Positions 23,701-34,945 of a stretch of 64,000 bases of DNA are shown here, piece by piece. The notes below the pieces were generated by a model that was not told the DNA's origin, searched no databases, and saw only the letters and a program-made list of their open reading frames with translations. This DNA is from Closterium sp. Naga37s-1 (lineage: Eukaryota; Streptophyta; Zygnematophyceae; Desmidiales; Closteriaceae). The stretch spans positions 372,001 through 436,000 of the forward strand of contig CANJKZ010000084.1 in the NCBI GenBank assembly GCA_947471745.1. Direction: 5' to 3'. Made by a program: the position numbers and the translations under genes. Positions within the stretch are counted from its first letter, which is position 1; the number at the start of each line of letters is the position of its first letter.

Positions 23701-26628
23701 CCGGAGGAGCACCTGATGCTAGGAAGAGTCGCGCGGGGGGGAGAGGGGCAGTGCAGTAGGGAAAGAGACGGTAGTAAGATACCGACTCGTCAAACATGAC
23801 GTCCTGAGAGGACAGAACACGACGCGAGGTGGGGTGGTAAAACTGCCACCCAGGTGCGTCTGGGGGGAAGCCAAAGAAGACGCAGGGAACGGTACGGGAG
23901 GACAGCTTGTCCGCGGAAGTATCGCGAACAAAAGCTCGAGATCCCCAGACACGGAACACAGACGCATCGCCAACCTTTCCCGTCCACCGCAGAGTAGGTG
24001 TGGTCTCCGGCAAGGAGACACGAGGCTGAAGGTTGATCTGATGCGCAGCGTACTGAACCGCGAATGGCCACAGAAAATGGGGAGCAACCGCATGGATCAT
24101 GGACGTACGAGCGACGTCCATGACCATGCCAAAGCGGCGCTCAGCAATCCCATTTTGCTGTGGGGAGGCCGGAAGCGTTAACGTCTGGCGGATGCCCTTC
24201 GCACGACAGAAAGCCCTCAGAAGGTCGAAGGAAAACTCACCACCTCTGTCTGAGTGCAGACGCAGAACAGGAAGCTCCGAGCCGAAACTCTCGCTGAGAA
24301 GGCGACGGGCACCACGGATCCAGTCGATCAACACCTCAGGGACCTCACCCTTGTTGCGCAAGGGGAAGACTGTGGTGAACGCGAGTAGTCGTCAACGCCA
24401 GAAGGAAGTAATGCGCGTGACCCTGTCCACGGACGCGGGCTGGGCCCCACACGTCCATGTGGAGAGTCTGCAGGGGAGCCTCTGTCGGAGGGAACTCGGA
24501 GGAGTGAGGAGCGGCGCGCTGCCGGCCCTCGACACAAGGAACACAGGTAGGGGCAGGTCTAGGAGGAAGGGAGGGAGGGACCGGGGAAGACCAGAGACAA
24601 GGGTACGGGAGGCCATACCTCGAAGACGAGGCAGGGAGGGGTGACCAAGGCGGTGGTGCCAAAGGAGAGTCTCGTGTGACAAAGGACGACACGAGCAGGG
24701 GGCAGACGCTGGACTAGACCTAGACGCGGCAGCAAACACCTGACCAGACGCGGCTACCTGACCAGACGCAGTAACCTTAGGAGACGCAGTAGTCAGTGTG
24801 TACAGACTCGACCCAGGCCGACGGGTGAACGTGGCCATGTGGTGGCCCATCCGAGAGCATGTGCAGTGGGTCACACGCTGACCTCCAGGGGTGAACTGGT
24901 CAACCCACACGTCTTGGAGGTCAGCTCCACTCACCAAGTTCGTAGAGAACAAGGGGAGGTGGAGTTACGACAACAAGCCCGACGGGGCCGCAGGACACGG
25001 TAGAACCGTTGAAGAGTGCGCAAGGACTGGGCCCCCAGAGGGGTCAGCCAGGGAGACCGCGACAGGCCGACTGAGCGGCGTGAGTGTGGTGCTGTTGCGA
25101 AAGAAGGAGCGCGAAGCACCAGAGTCAAGTGTGAACGTGTGCAAGGCCTCAGTAGGTGCAGTACCAGAGAGAGCAGACTCGCCAGCACCTGGAGCAGCAG
25201 ACTCACTAGTACCTGGAGCAGCAGACTCACTAGCACCTAGAGCAGCAGCCTCAATGCCCGGGTCGGGCGGAACACACAGGTAACAGTCACCCTCAGCACT
25301 ATCAATCAAAGCATACATGGCAGCAAGGATAGCATCGAAATCAAGATCAAAGATAGCAACATTCTGCTTAGGCAGATCACCCCAGCGAGGGAGCTCAACA
25401 GCGTCTGGAAACTGGGCGCGCCAGGCGTCAGTCAGGCGACCAAAGCAGCGCTGCATAGCGTGTGGCAGCCCGCACGTCTCCCCACGGCGCCCGCCGGTGC
25501 GAAGAACGTAAGTGCAGGGACCAACACCCCCAGACCTCCCACGCCCAGCGTACCACTCACGAAGCTGCCGGGCTGACGGGGTCTCACGGGAACGCGGCTG
25601 CTGCTGGCGCTGGCTACCACCAAAGCCTCCACGCTGCGCGGCTCCACCTCGACCAGCACCCCCGCCGCCGCCACCTCCACCACCGCTGCCGCTGCCTCCA
25701 CCGCCGCTGCCGCTGCCTCCACCACCCCCACCGCCGCCACCGAAGCCCCCACTCCCGCCACCACCCCCACCTCCACCGCCACCCCCTCCGCCTCCTCCAC
25801 CGCCTCCACCACCGCCCCCACCATCCCCTCCACCACCCTTGCCCCCCTTGCCCTTGCTGTTGCGGCGCCTCCCACTAGGAGCAGACGCAGCCCCGACCTC
25901 CTCAGTGCCAACGAGGTCGACAGCAGCAACAGAGGCAACAGAGGGGAGAAGGGGGACAGGGGAACACCCCTCATTGCAAGGGGCACGAGGGTTGCCGCGA
26001 GAAGCACCTACAGCAACGATACTCTTCTCAACTGCTGTGAGGCGCTCCTCTAGCAGGTCGACGGTGAGATCGGTGGGGCAAAGGGAGAGAAAGTGGTCCC
26101 TGACTGAAGCAAGGGAGTCAGGGAGGCGGGTGACTAGGTAAGAAAGAGTGATGTACATGGGGGGGGGGGGTTCTTGGCACAAAAATCAGTGGGAAGCGCA
26201 GCTCGGTAGCGGGCGTCACTAGTGCGGAGGTGAGTGAGGTCAGCGACTGTGGCAAAGGCGGCAAGGTCAGAGAACAGGTACGGCAGCATGAGGCGGCTGA
26301 GGGCAGCAGTGGCAGGGGAGGAGTAGCGCGCTACGACAGCGTCATACAAAGACTTAGCAGTCTTGTACTGGCCAAAGTGCGCGCGCTCAGCAGACGGCAG
26401 GTGACTACGAACAGCAAGGCGAGCAACAGCGTCACGAGTGGTCCACTGCGAGCGAACCGTACTGTCAGCAGTGGCAGCAGGTGCAGGAGAGACACCGGAC
26501 GTGTGATCGAAAAGGGATACCCCGTCCTTAGAGTCACACTGAAGAAAGAGCTGCAGGTCGTCAACCCACACGTCAAAGTCAACCGCACGGCCCTCAGCAT
26601 CAAAGGTAAGAACATTAGGGCTAGCCAT
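20783..26628 (-). pseudogene. copia D gag-pol
   Basis: Gag begins MASPNVLTFDAEGRA at 26,628. A polyglycine tract lies at ~25,640-25,850, then RQLREWY and the motif C-x13-C-x3-H-x4-C (~25,444-25,520). Protease TLDSGASRSFF is near 25,110-25,140, gag-pre-integrase LWHHRLGHPSLPRL near 24,640, integrase ~23,830-24,470 with SDRGGEFS near 24,235, linker ~22,990-23,640, reverse transcriptase ~21,420-22,330 with YVDDLVFATA near 21,745-21,775, and RNase H down to 20,783. A few breaks only. Confidence 0.87.
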
Positions 26629-27341
26629 AGCGGCAGTAGCAGCAGTAGCAGCAGTAGCAGCAGTGGCAGCAGAAGCAGCAGTAGCAGCAGAAGCAGCGCG
26701 GGCAGGGCAGTGCGGCTCAGTAGGGCGGCGCGGCTCGGCAGGGCGGCGCGGCTCGGTAGGGCGGCGCGGCTCGGAGGAGCGGCGCGGCTCGGCTGGGCGG
26801 CGCGGGTGTTGACCAGGGGCGGGTGCAGGGCAAGGCCGCAGCTGGCGGTTAGGTCAGGGCCGCGACTGGGGCGGCAGCAGGGCAGGGCCGCTACATGGCG
26901 GCGGTAGAGCAGGGCCGCAACTGGGCGGCGGCAGGGCAGGGCCGCGGCTGGACGGCAGGGTAGGGCAGGGCCGCGACGAGCAGCGGCAGGGCAGAGGCCG
27001 CGGCGGGCGGCAAGGTCGGGGCCGCGACACGCGGCTAGGGTAGGCCGCGACGGGCGGCAAGGCAGGGCCGCGGGTGGCGGCAGGGCAGGGCCGCGACTAG
27101 GCGGCTAGGTCGGGGCCGCGACGAGGCGGCGACAAGGCCGCGACGGGCCGAGAAAGCAGGGGGCCGCGACGGGCCGTTAGGGCACGGCCGCGACGGGCCG
27201 AGAAGGCAGGGCCGCGACGGGCGGCACTAGGGCAGGGCGCGCGACGACGCAGGTGAGGCAGGCGCGAGGCGCGCTTCAGGCAGGGCAGGAAAAAAAATGT
27301 TATCGTGGTGGGCCCTAAAAAAAAAAGTTCCCACGAGGGAA
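26629..27341 (-). repeat. GC-rich repetitive leader of copia D
   Basis: Between the primer-binding site and gag. Near gag it starts with (AGCAGT)-type triplet repeats (26,630-26,700) and continues as GGGCCGCGACGGGCGGC-like words to ~27,240. No reading frame. It ends with A-rich words around 27,290-27,325. Confidence 0.75.
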
Positions 27342-27357
27342 CCTGCTCAGAATACCA
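27342..27357 (-). other. Primer-binding site of copia D
   Basis: Read on the minus strand: TGGTATTCTGAGCAGG, directly after the 5' LTR. TGGTAT is the start of the usual initiator-methionine tRNA primer match in plant copia elements; the rest is an imperfect match. Confidence 0.75.
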
Positions 27358-27488
27358 TGTCAGAATAGTGAAGGAAGGAATGACTGAACTAGCAAGCAGG
27401 TGGGTACAAGTAGGAAACCTAAAAGTCTTGTACCCTATATGAACTACCCCACTACAGCCTAGACAGACTATAGCATATGAGTTTGACA
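27358..27488 (-). repeat. 5' LTR of copia D
   Basis: The same 131 bp with about two differences from 20,423-20,553. It is followed at once by CGCAC, the second copy of the target duplication. Confidence 0.93.
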
Positions 27489-28854
27489 CGCACACCATAC
27501 CTGAAGCAGAACGAACAAGGGCGTTAGCAGTGATTCAACAGACAAAAACAGCAGAGACAACAGCAGCAGCATCAACATCGACAGCAGCAGAGACAACAGC
27601 TGTAGCAGCGACACCGACAGAAGCAGAAGAAACAACAACAGCACCAGCACCAATCGCCAGCTCTTCATTAGCACCAACTCCCATCACCGACACCACACCG
27701 ACTCCCACTCAACAATTGACTCCCACCCCACGCAAAGTTCACAGAAGCACCAACATCACCGCAAGTTTTTACTTTAACTCCGATCTGTACAGACGTTCAC
27801 GTGGACATCGCGCCGACTAATCATTATGGCATCAAAGGTTAGGGCATCCCAGCAACACGACACTGAACAACTCGATAAGAGCAGGAGTGCTCGATAAAGA
27901 CTCACTACTTTTACCCGACGGCAGAGAACTTCAACGAGTCCACAGAACCTGCTTTACCTGCCCTGAAGCTGACTTAACCCATCAACCGTTCGTCTCTCAC
28001 CACAACCCGAGCGCGCCAGCATACGCACCACTGGAGAAGGTCTATAGCGACATACTGTAGACCCGCGAAAGCGGACAAGTAGCATACAACTACGTAATCA
28101 CTTTCATCGACGCCGCCACCAGATACGTTTGGCATCTCAAACTTCCGAGCCGCGACATGGCCTTCGAAGCATTCATCACTTGGCTCCCAGTAGGAGAAAG
28201 AGAATCAGGAGTGATGATAAAATGATTTCAGTCAGACGGAGGAGGAGAATATCAGTCACAGCGGTTCAAGCAATACTTGGCGGAGAGAGGCATCAAGCGA
28301 CTCATTTCTCTTCCCTACGCTCATCAGCAGCAAGGCGTGGCAGAAAGAATGAACAGGACTATCCAGAACACCATGCGCATGCTGCTACGTGGCATGATGC
28401 TACCCAACCATCAGAGGCCTGAGGCGATGGACCACGCTGTGCTGTTGTACAACTTACTTTCCTCATCCTCGCTTCCGAACAACGCATCACCGCATCTGCT
28501 GTAGACAGGAAAATTGGGCAACACAAAAATGTTACGAGTTTTTGGCTGCATGGTACAGTACCGACCCCACACTGCACGAGCTAGACGATTCTCACAACGC
28601 GCACAGTGGGGACTACACATGGGCATCGAAAAACACTACAACGCATGGAAAATCTTTGACGTCCACTCGAAGGAAACAATAACAGCACGTGACGTGATTT
28701 TCTAGGAGCGACTTACTCTCCAAACGTACCTGGACAACTTGGCAGCAGAACGAGACCTCACGGGCGGCTTCCGTGGCAACCGAGCCTTCGCCACACCAGC
28801 AGTTGAGGCTGAGTGGGATGAGAAAAACGTGGACGGAGCATCCAAGGAAGCCGG

Positions 28855-28988
28855 TGTCAAACATATATTTACTATAGTCGGTCTAGGCTGTAGTGGGGTA
28901 GTCCTTAGAGGGTACAACACTTATGTGTTTCCTACTTGTACCCTTCTCATTTCCTAATTCAACCATTCTTTCGTCTATCATTCTCACA
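28855..28988 (+). repeat. 5' LTR of copia F (134 bp)
   Basis: TGTCAAACATATATTT...CATTCTCACA. It differs from the 3' LTR by about two substitutions plus one length difference of ~21 bp. Confidence 0.92.
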
Positions 28989-29002
28989 TGGTATAGAGCT
29001 AG
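28989..29002 (+). other. Primer-binding site of copia F
   Basis: TGGTATAGAGCTAG directly follows the 5' LTR and resembles the initiator-methionine tRNA 3' end match TGGTATCAGAGC. Confidence 0.75.
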
Positions 29003-29039
29003 TTTCGATATTTTTTTAAGGGCCCACCACTGAAATTTC

Positions 29040-29805
29040 TCCCCTGCCTACTTGCCGCGCGCTTCGCACCTTCCCTTCGAGGCCCGTCACGGCCCCTGCG
29101 CCCGCCCTTAGAGCCTGCGCCCGCCCCGTAAGGCCCCTTAAGGCCTCGTTAAGGCCCCTTTAGGCCCCGTTTAGGGCGCGGATTAAGGCCCCGTAAGGCC
29201 CCGTTATGCCCCGTAAGGCCCCGTAAGGCCCCGTCAGGCCCCGTTCGGCCCCGTTTAAGGCCCAGTTAGGCCCCGACAGGCCCCGTTAGAGGCCCCGTAC
29301 GGCCCCGTCAGGCCCCGTCAGGCCCCATTTGGCCCCGTTTAGGGCGCGGATTAAGGCCCCGTAAGGCCCCGTTAGCCCCGTAAGGCCCCGTAAGGCCCCG
29401 TCAGGCCCCGTTCGGCCCCATTTAAGGCCCCGTTAGGCCCCGACAGGCCCCGTTAGAGGCCCCGTACGGCCCCGTCAGGCCCCGTTAGAGGCCCAGTACG
29501 GCCTCGTCAGGCCCCATTTGGCCCCGTTTAAGGCCCCGTAAGGCCCGTCAGGCCCCGTTATAGGCCCCGCAAGGCCCCGTTATCGGCCCCGTACGGCCCC
29601 GTTCGGCCCCGTCAATCCCCATCTGGCCCCGTTTCAGGCCCCGTAAGGCCCGTCAGGCCCCGTTATAGGCCCCGTCAGGCCCCATTATAGGCCCCGTTCG
29701 GCCCCGTTATAGGCCTCGTCAGGCCCCGTTATAGGCCCTGTTCGGCCAAGTCATGCCCCGTTAGAGGCCCCTTCAGGCCCGGCCGGCCCTGCTGCGGCCC
29801 TGTCG
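29040..29805 (+). repeat. GGCCCCGT-rich leader repeat of copia F
   Basis: Dozens of degenerate copies of words like AGGCCCCGTTAGGCCCCGT, some in larger duplicated blocks: the 29,165-29,260 and 29,338-29,440 stretches, beginning GTTTAGGGCGCGGATTAAGG, match closely. No reading frame. Confidence 0.8.
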
Positions 29806-31795
29806 CAGCTCTTCTCCTTCCACTGCTCCACAGCGTGTCCCTCTGCCCTCTCCTCCTGCGTCCTCTCTTCCTGACGGTCCGGACCCGGAGTCTGACTCCC
29901 TTCGTGCTGCTAGTCCTACTGTCACGCGCTTTCTGGCCACTGCTGTCACTGACCCCCTGTTTGAGTTCTCTGCTGCGTCTGCTCTTGTTGCTGAGCTTGT
30001 TGACTTTGCTGCAGCCTGTCGCCTAGACTACGCCGCTAGTCTTGTTGCTGAGTCTGCGTCTGTGTCTGTCTGTCCTCCGTCCGTCGGGGGTGAGTGTGCT
30101 CTTGGCACGGACGTCCTTGAGGACAGGCAGGTGGACCTTGAGTGCTTTGCTGCTGCTTCACCTCATCTTGTGTCCATGCTGCTTGCCCCTGAGGGAGACC
30201 CGGATGCACTAGACATCCCGACCCCGCGCTCTTACGCAGAGGCGATAGAGGGTCCCTACTCCTCCCAGTGGCAGGCAGCCATGGACACAGAGATGGCTTC
30301 CTGGAAGTCCACAGGCACCTACGTAGACGAGGTTCCCCCACCTGGGGCGAACATCGTCAGTGGCATGTGGATCTTCAGGGTGAAGCGGCCACCGGGTTCT
30401 CCGCCTGCCTTCAAGGCGCATTACGTTGCATGTGGCTTCAGTCAGCGACAGGGAGTTGACTTCTTTCAGACCTTCTCCCCTACCCCGAAGATGACCACTC
30501 TTCGGGTACTGCTGCACGTTGCTGCTCAGCGTGACTACGAGCTCCACTCGCTTGACTTCAGCACAGCCTTCCTACAGGGCAGCCTGCACGAGGAGATCTG
30601 GATGCGCCGCCCACCTGGCTTCACTGGGTCGTTTCCTCCTGGTACCCAGTGGAGCCTCCGGCGGCCAGTCTACGGTCTCCGCCAGGCACCCCGTGAGTGG
30701 CACGACACACTGCGGACGACTCTTGCTGCTCTTGGTTTTGCTCCTTCCACTGCTGACCCGTCGCTGTTTCTACGCACCGACGCCACTCTGCCGTCGTTCT
30801 ACGTTCTCGTGTACGTAGACGACCTCGTCTTTGCTACTGCTGACACGGAGGCACTCGCCCACGTGAAGTCCGAGCTGCAGAAGAGACACACGTGCACAGA
30901 CCTGGGTGAGCTCACAAGCTATCTTGGCTTGCGGATCACCCGGGACAGAGCACAGCGCACCATTACCTTGACTCAGTCACACATGGTGCAGCAGGTCCTT
31001 CAGCGCTTCGGCTTCACGTACTCCTCGCCACAGTCCACTCCTCTGCCTACCGGTCACTCGCTCTCAGCTCCACCTTCGGACGAGTCCGTAGAGCCGAGTG
31101 GCCCGTATCCAGAGCTTGTGGGCTGCCTCGTGTACCTGATGACCTGCACACGACCTGACCTCGCATACCCTCTTAGCCTTCTGGCTCGCTACGTGGCTCC
31201 CGGCAGGCACCGAAAGGTGCACTGGGATGCTGCGAAGAGGGTGTTGCGATACTTGTGCAGTACATCGGGCATGGGGCTCGTGCTTGGAGGACGGGCTCGA
31301 GTTGTCCTCACTGGTCACGCTGACGCCTCCTGGGTTGACGACTTGGCTACGCAGCGGTCGTCACAGGGTTACACCTTCAGCCTTGGCTCCGGTTCTGTCT
31401 CCTGGCGGTCTACCCGCTCTTCTTCTGTTCTCAGCTCCAGTTGTGAGGCTGAGATCTACGCTGGGGCCATGGCTGCACAGGAGCTTCGCTGGCTCACCTA
31501 CCTGCTGACCGACTTGGGAGAGGCGCCTCGTTCTCCTCCAGTTCTGTACGTCGACAACAAGGCCATGCTGGCCTTGTGTCAGGAGCACAGACTGGAGCAC
31601 AGAACGAAGCACATTGCTCTGCGCTACTTCCTTGCTCGAGAGTTGCAGCAGCGTGGCCAGCTTCGTCTTGCTTACGTGGCCTCTCAGGCCAACACTGCTG
31701 ATGTCTTCACCAAGGCACTTCAGCCTTGTGATCATCAGCGTTTCTGTACTGTGTTAGGCCTTGTACCTACTGTGCCTCACTTGTTGACTTCTTGA
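29806..31795 (+). pseudogene. copia F RT-RNase H open frame
   Basis: The open stretch carries reverse transcriptase (WQAAMDTEMASWKSTGTYVD near 30,275; YVDDLVFATA near 30,808-30,838) and RNase H (SSCEAEIYAG near 31,435; RTKHIALRYF near 31,600) and ends with VPHLLTS at 31,795. It has no recognisable protease or integrase. Closely related to the same region of A, B and D. Confidence 0.85.
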
Positions 31796-32024
31796 CTCTG
31801 CTTGTACTGTACTCTATATACTTATACCTGCATGCTTACACTTGCTAGGTTGTGTTCACTGTATTGTTTGCTTTCCTTTATATAACTCTGCATGTGAACT
31901 GGCCTTCTGGCCCTTTGCTTGTGCTCAGACTGTGTGGTGACTTTGTGATCCACCCTGAGTTTGCTTTGTCTTTCTTGACTGGTCTTGTGACCCCTTGTTC
32001 TCCCCCACTTTGCCTATGGGGGTG

Positions 32025-32137
32025 TGTGAAACATATATTTACTATAGTCGGTCTAGGCTGTAGTGGGATAGTCCTTAGAGGGTACAACACTTATGTGTTT
32101 CCTACTTGTACCCTTCTCATTCTCTATCATTCTCACA
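32025..32137 (+). repeat. 3' LTR of copia F (113 bp)
   Basis: TGTGAAACATATATTT...CATTCTCACA, preceded by TATGGGGGTG. It shares the long GTCGGTCTAGGCTGTAGTGG block with the 5' LTR. Confidence 0.92.
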
Positions 32138-32144
32138 GCCGGAC

Positions 32145-32227
32145 CTCTTCCCTACTGCTCGGTACCTGTTCTGATGGACGACGAAAATCCTCGCGAAAGC
32201 ATCAACGCCGAAGTCTACTACGACTTC
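32145..32227 (+). repeat. 83 bp duplication of element E, left copy
   Basis: CTCTTCCCTACTGCTCGG...CTACTACGACTTC. It matches 32,477-32,559 with one difference. The two copies flank fragment G exactly. Confidence 0.92.
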
Positions 32228-32476
32228 ACCACAGCGGTACGGGCGGGGCGCGGGGCTAGGAACGAAATAGTAGGTGGTGGGCCCAAGAGTAGCCCACTCT
32301 AATACCATGTTAGAATACTAGCGAGAATGACGAGAATGAATGACTAGGAAAGGGGGAGGGGTACAAGTACAATGTCGAGAGAAATTGTGTACCCCCTAAG
32401 GCTAAACCCACTATAGCCTGGACAACTGTAAACACATAAACTAAGCCTAGATACAACTAAGCAAATATGTTTGACA
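32228..32476 (-). mobile_element. Copia end fragment G (LTR + primer site + short leader)
   Basis: Minus-strand piece of a copia element lying inside E: a 169 bp LTR (32,308-32,476; plus strand TGTTAGAATACTAGCG...TATGTTTGACA), a primer-binding site (complement TGGTATTAGAGTGGGC, ~32,292-32,307) and ~65 bp of GC-rich leader. No coding part. It is flanked not by a 5 bp duplication but by an 83 bp direct repeat of element E. Confidence 0.85.
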
Positions 32477-32559
32477 CTCTTCCCTACTGCTCGGTACCTG
32501 TTCTGATGGACGACGAAAATCCTCGCGAAAGCATCAACGCCGGAGTCTACTACGACTTC
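32477..32559 (+). repeat. 83 bp duplication of element E, right copy
   Basis: Second copy. It begins at the first base after the LTR end TTTGACA of fragment G and continues into the rest of element E. Confidence 0.92.
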
Positions 32560-34229
32560 GCCGACAACGGTTATGTTACACCACAGCCGGTCAACACAAA
32601 CGTTTCAGAACGCATAGGCCCCAAATTCTTACCTGATACAGAAGCGGGAGACGAAGCAGTTTATCCCGAGGAACCAATCCTCCCTCGCTACACACAAAGT
32701 GGGCTGCAGATTCTTGTGCTCATCACCACAGTCCATGGTGCATCAGTGCTGCGAGAGCCTGCAACGGTTCAGCAGGCTCTGGGGGGGAACACAGGGAAAA
32801 ATGGCGTGAAGCCATGGACAGGGAATTAAAGGCGCTGGAAGACAGAAACACTTGGAAGATAGTACCCATCGGACTGGCACGCAACAAAACCATTCTCACG
32901 GGAAAGTGGGTCTTCCGCGTGAAGACGAAAGCCGATGGAACAATTGATAAATTCAAGGCACGATGGGTCGTTCGTGGCTTCGACCAAGAACACGGATGAG
33001 ACTTCACCAAAACCTTTGCGTCGGTCAGCCGACATACCTCTTTGTGAATCCTCCTTGCGATAGCCGCCATGAAGCGGAAGAAGCTTCGCCAAATCGACAT
33101 GGCTAACGCATTTCTCTACGCTCCCGTAGACGCCGAAATCTTCGTCGAGCAACCACACGGATTCGACACAGACCCTAATCAAGTCTGTCAGCTGGTGAAA
33201 TCCTTGTATGGCATCAAGCAAGCTTCACGGCTGTGGCAGCAGTACCTACACGCCCAACTAATCCGCATTGGCTTTCAGCAACTACCACACGACCAGGGCA
33301 TGTACAGGCTCACAAAGGAAGCTAAGTACATTCTGCTCATCGTGTATGTAGACGACCTACTCTACATAGGCTCCACCAACGGCATCACCAACTGGTTTGA
33401 AGGGTATCTGCAACAGGATCTCTCACTCATGGTTTCCTCTACCGTGACCCAGTACCTTGGACTCAACATTCTAGACGGAGAGAACGCGATCTACCTCAGC
33501 GCCGCAAAATACGCCGACACCATCGCAAAACGCTTCGGACTGACGCCAGCTTCTATCCCCATGCCGACCGCATCTGTCATACCCAGCGAGTCAACTTGCT
33601 ACCCACCTCAAGCGGCCCGAAGCAGAGCATATGGCCGAACTCGACCGCGCCTTACACTACCTCGTCAGCACGCCAATGATCGGCCTAACCTACCACAAGA
33701 GCGGAACCACTACTCCAAAGCTTATCGGCTACGTAGATGCTGACCACGCAGGCGATTCTGATAACAGGCGATCGCACACCGGCTACATCTATCGACTCGA
33801 GCCCATCGGTCCTATCTCGTGGCAGTCGAGAAAGCAAGAACTAATTGCTCTCTCCTCTGCTGAAGCTGAATACATAGCACTTTGCTCAGCCACCAAGGAA
33901 GGACTGTACCTTTGCGAACTATTGGAAGAAGCAAAGCTGGCCCAGTTACCCAGCTTCTCCCTCTTCTGCGACAACCAATCTGCAATTCGCATAGCGAACT
34001 AGAGCGGGTTCGCGAACCGAACGAAGCACATTGCATTGCGCTATTTCTTCGTGAAGGGCGAGATCGAGAAAGGGAGACTCGAGCTTTCCTGCTGCCCCAC
34101 GTCCGAGATGGCAGCAGATTACTTGACCAAGAAACTCGGAAAGCAAAAGTTCGAGTACTGCATGCTGCTGACTGGACAAAGCCACGTCATCAGCAACGAA
34201 GGCAACGACACTCCAGAAGCGAAGGGGAG

Positions 34230-34558
34230 TGTTGGAAACATTTAGTTCGCGCTTCTGATGTGTTGAGCACTACAAGAAATCGAAGCGAACTGAAGCGAAG
34301 CAACAGAGAGTCAACCAAAGCGGTTGACAGAAAGACAACAACAAGAGGTTGAGTGAAGGTCAAAGGTCAGCGACCTTGACTTGCCGAAAAGCAGCGCGAC
34401 AGCAAGGACACATAACTGACTCACTATTGAGCAGTTACCCGAGTCGTCGCTGTATCGAACCGCAGCAGCAGTTATAGTTAGTGAAATCTGTCATATTCCT
34501 TTGTGATCATATAAAGCTTTGTATCTCTTTGCTATTATCAACTAATCTTGTTCTCACA
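34230..34558 (+). repeat. 3' LTR of copia E (~329 bp)
   Basis: Starts TGTTGGAAACATTTAG immediately after the polypurine tract GAAGGGGAG (34,221-34,229), the usual copia arrangement. It contains a TATAAAGC box near 34,511 and ends near TTGTTCTCACA. The right boundary is inferred from the TG...CA rule, as no second copy is present. Confidence 0.7.
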
Positions 34559-34945
34559 TACAAGTGCAAGGTGGTTCAATTAGTTCACTATTACGCTTCC
34601 GCTAATGCATCACTACTCCGAGACTTTAGTCTTGGAATTCATAAGGGCTTTTCTCAGCCCAACAACCTCTGCTCTCCACATGTGCTGATTCGAGAAAAAG
34701 TAGCCGCATGTGCTGCTTGCGCATATCACAACCTTTTAGATGGCATGATGTGTCCATTGATTCTTGTAGGCGTTGATTACACTTGTAACTCTGTGCACTG
34801 GAATCTTGTTGACTCCTTCACACTTGCTCACTAAATGTTCCATTAATGATAAACCGCTGACCACCAATCTGTATGAAAAAAACTGCTCCCTTCACATTGC
34901 TGCTCCCTACATAAAGCACAGCGACATCCTGGCGATTGGCTTGGC
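34559..34945. other. Spacer between copia E and the PIG-L stop codon
   Basis: 387 bp, AT-richer, with no coding sequence recognised. It should contain the PIG-L 3' untranslated region and polyadenylation site. A TGTAA word on the minus strand (34,777-34,781) could act as a signal, which is weak evidence. The element E insertion therefore sits at or just past the 3' end of PIG-L. Confidence 0.5.

Larger units (their letters stand above)
20423..27488 (-). mobile_element. Ty1/copia element D, complete insertion into E
   Basis: Full-length minus-strand element bounded by two 131 bp LTRs and by the 5 bp target duplication CGCAC (20,418-20,422 and 27,489-27,493), which proves insertion into element E. 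Internal order from the right: primer-binding site, GC-rich leader, gag, protease, integrase, linker, reverse transcriptase, RNase H. The two LTRs differ at about two of 131 positions, so the insertion is recent. The body has only a few breaks and is the best reference copy of this family in the window. Confidence 0.95.
28855..32137 (+). mobile_element. Ty1/copia element F, short insertion into E
   Basis: Plus-strand element bounded by LTRs and by the 5 bp target duplication GCCGG (28,850-28,854 and 32,138-32,142), inserted in element E. Its parts are the 5' LTR, primer-binding site, a 0.8 kb GGCCCC-rich leader, reverse transcriptase and RNase H, an untranslated tail and the 3' LTR. It is much shorter than D. 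The near-identical LTRs show it is young. It may have moved with proteins from a relative, which is an inference from the clean target duplication around a short body. Confidence 0.93.
19833..34558 (+). mobile_element. Ty1/copia element E (older fossil, host of D, F and G)
   Basis: A second copia lineage, distinct in wording from A-D. It survives as blocks 19,833-20,422, 27,489-28,854, 32,138-32,227 and 32,477-34,558; everything between is later insertions. Parts: protease region (FLDSCCTQHMC near 19,955-19,990), integrase (GVAERMNRT near 28,336-28,362), reverse transcriptase (VYVDDLLYIG near 33,340-33,370), RNase H (GYVDADHAGD near 33,727) and a 3' LTR. Gag and the 5' LTR are not seen; the left end meets copia C. 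Many breaks (roughly six or more), so it is older than its insertions. It ends 387 bp from the PIG-L stop codon. Confidence 0.85.

Noticed and set aside
28989-29002. tRNA gene fragment
   Set aside because: TGGTAT words follow LTRs directly and are retroelement primer-binding sites; no cloverleaf was seen.
1-34558. Bacterial or viral genome segment
   Set aside because: LTR elements with tRNA-type primer sites and 5 bp target duplications, beside intron-containing genes, show nuclear eukaryotic DNA.
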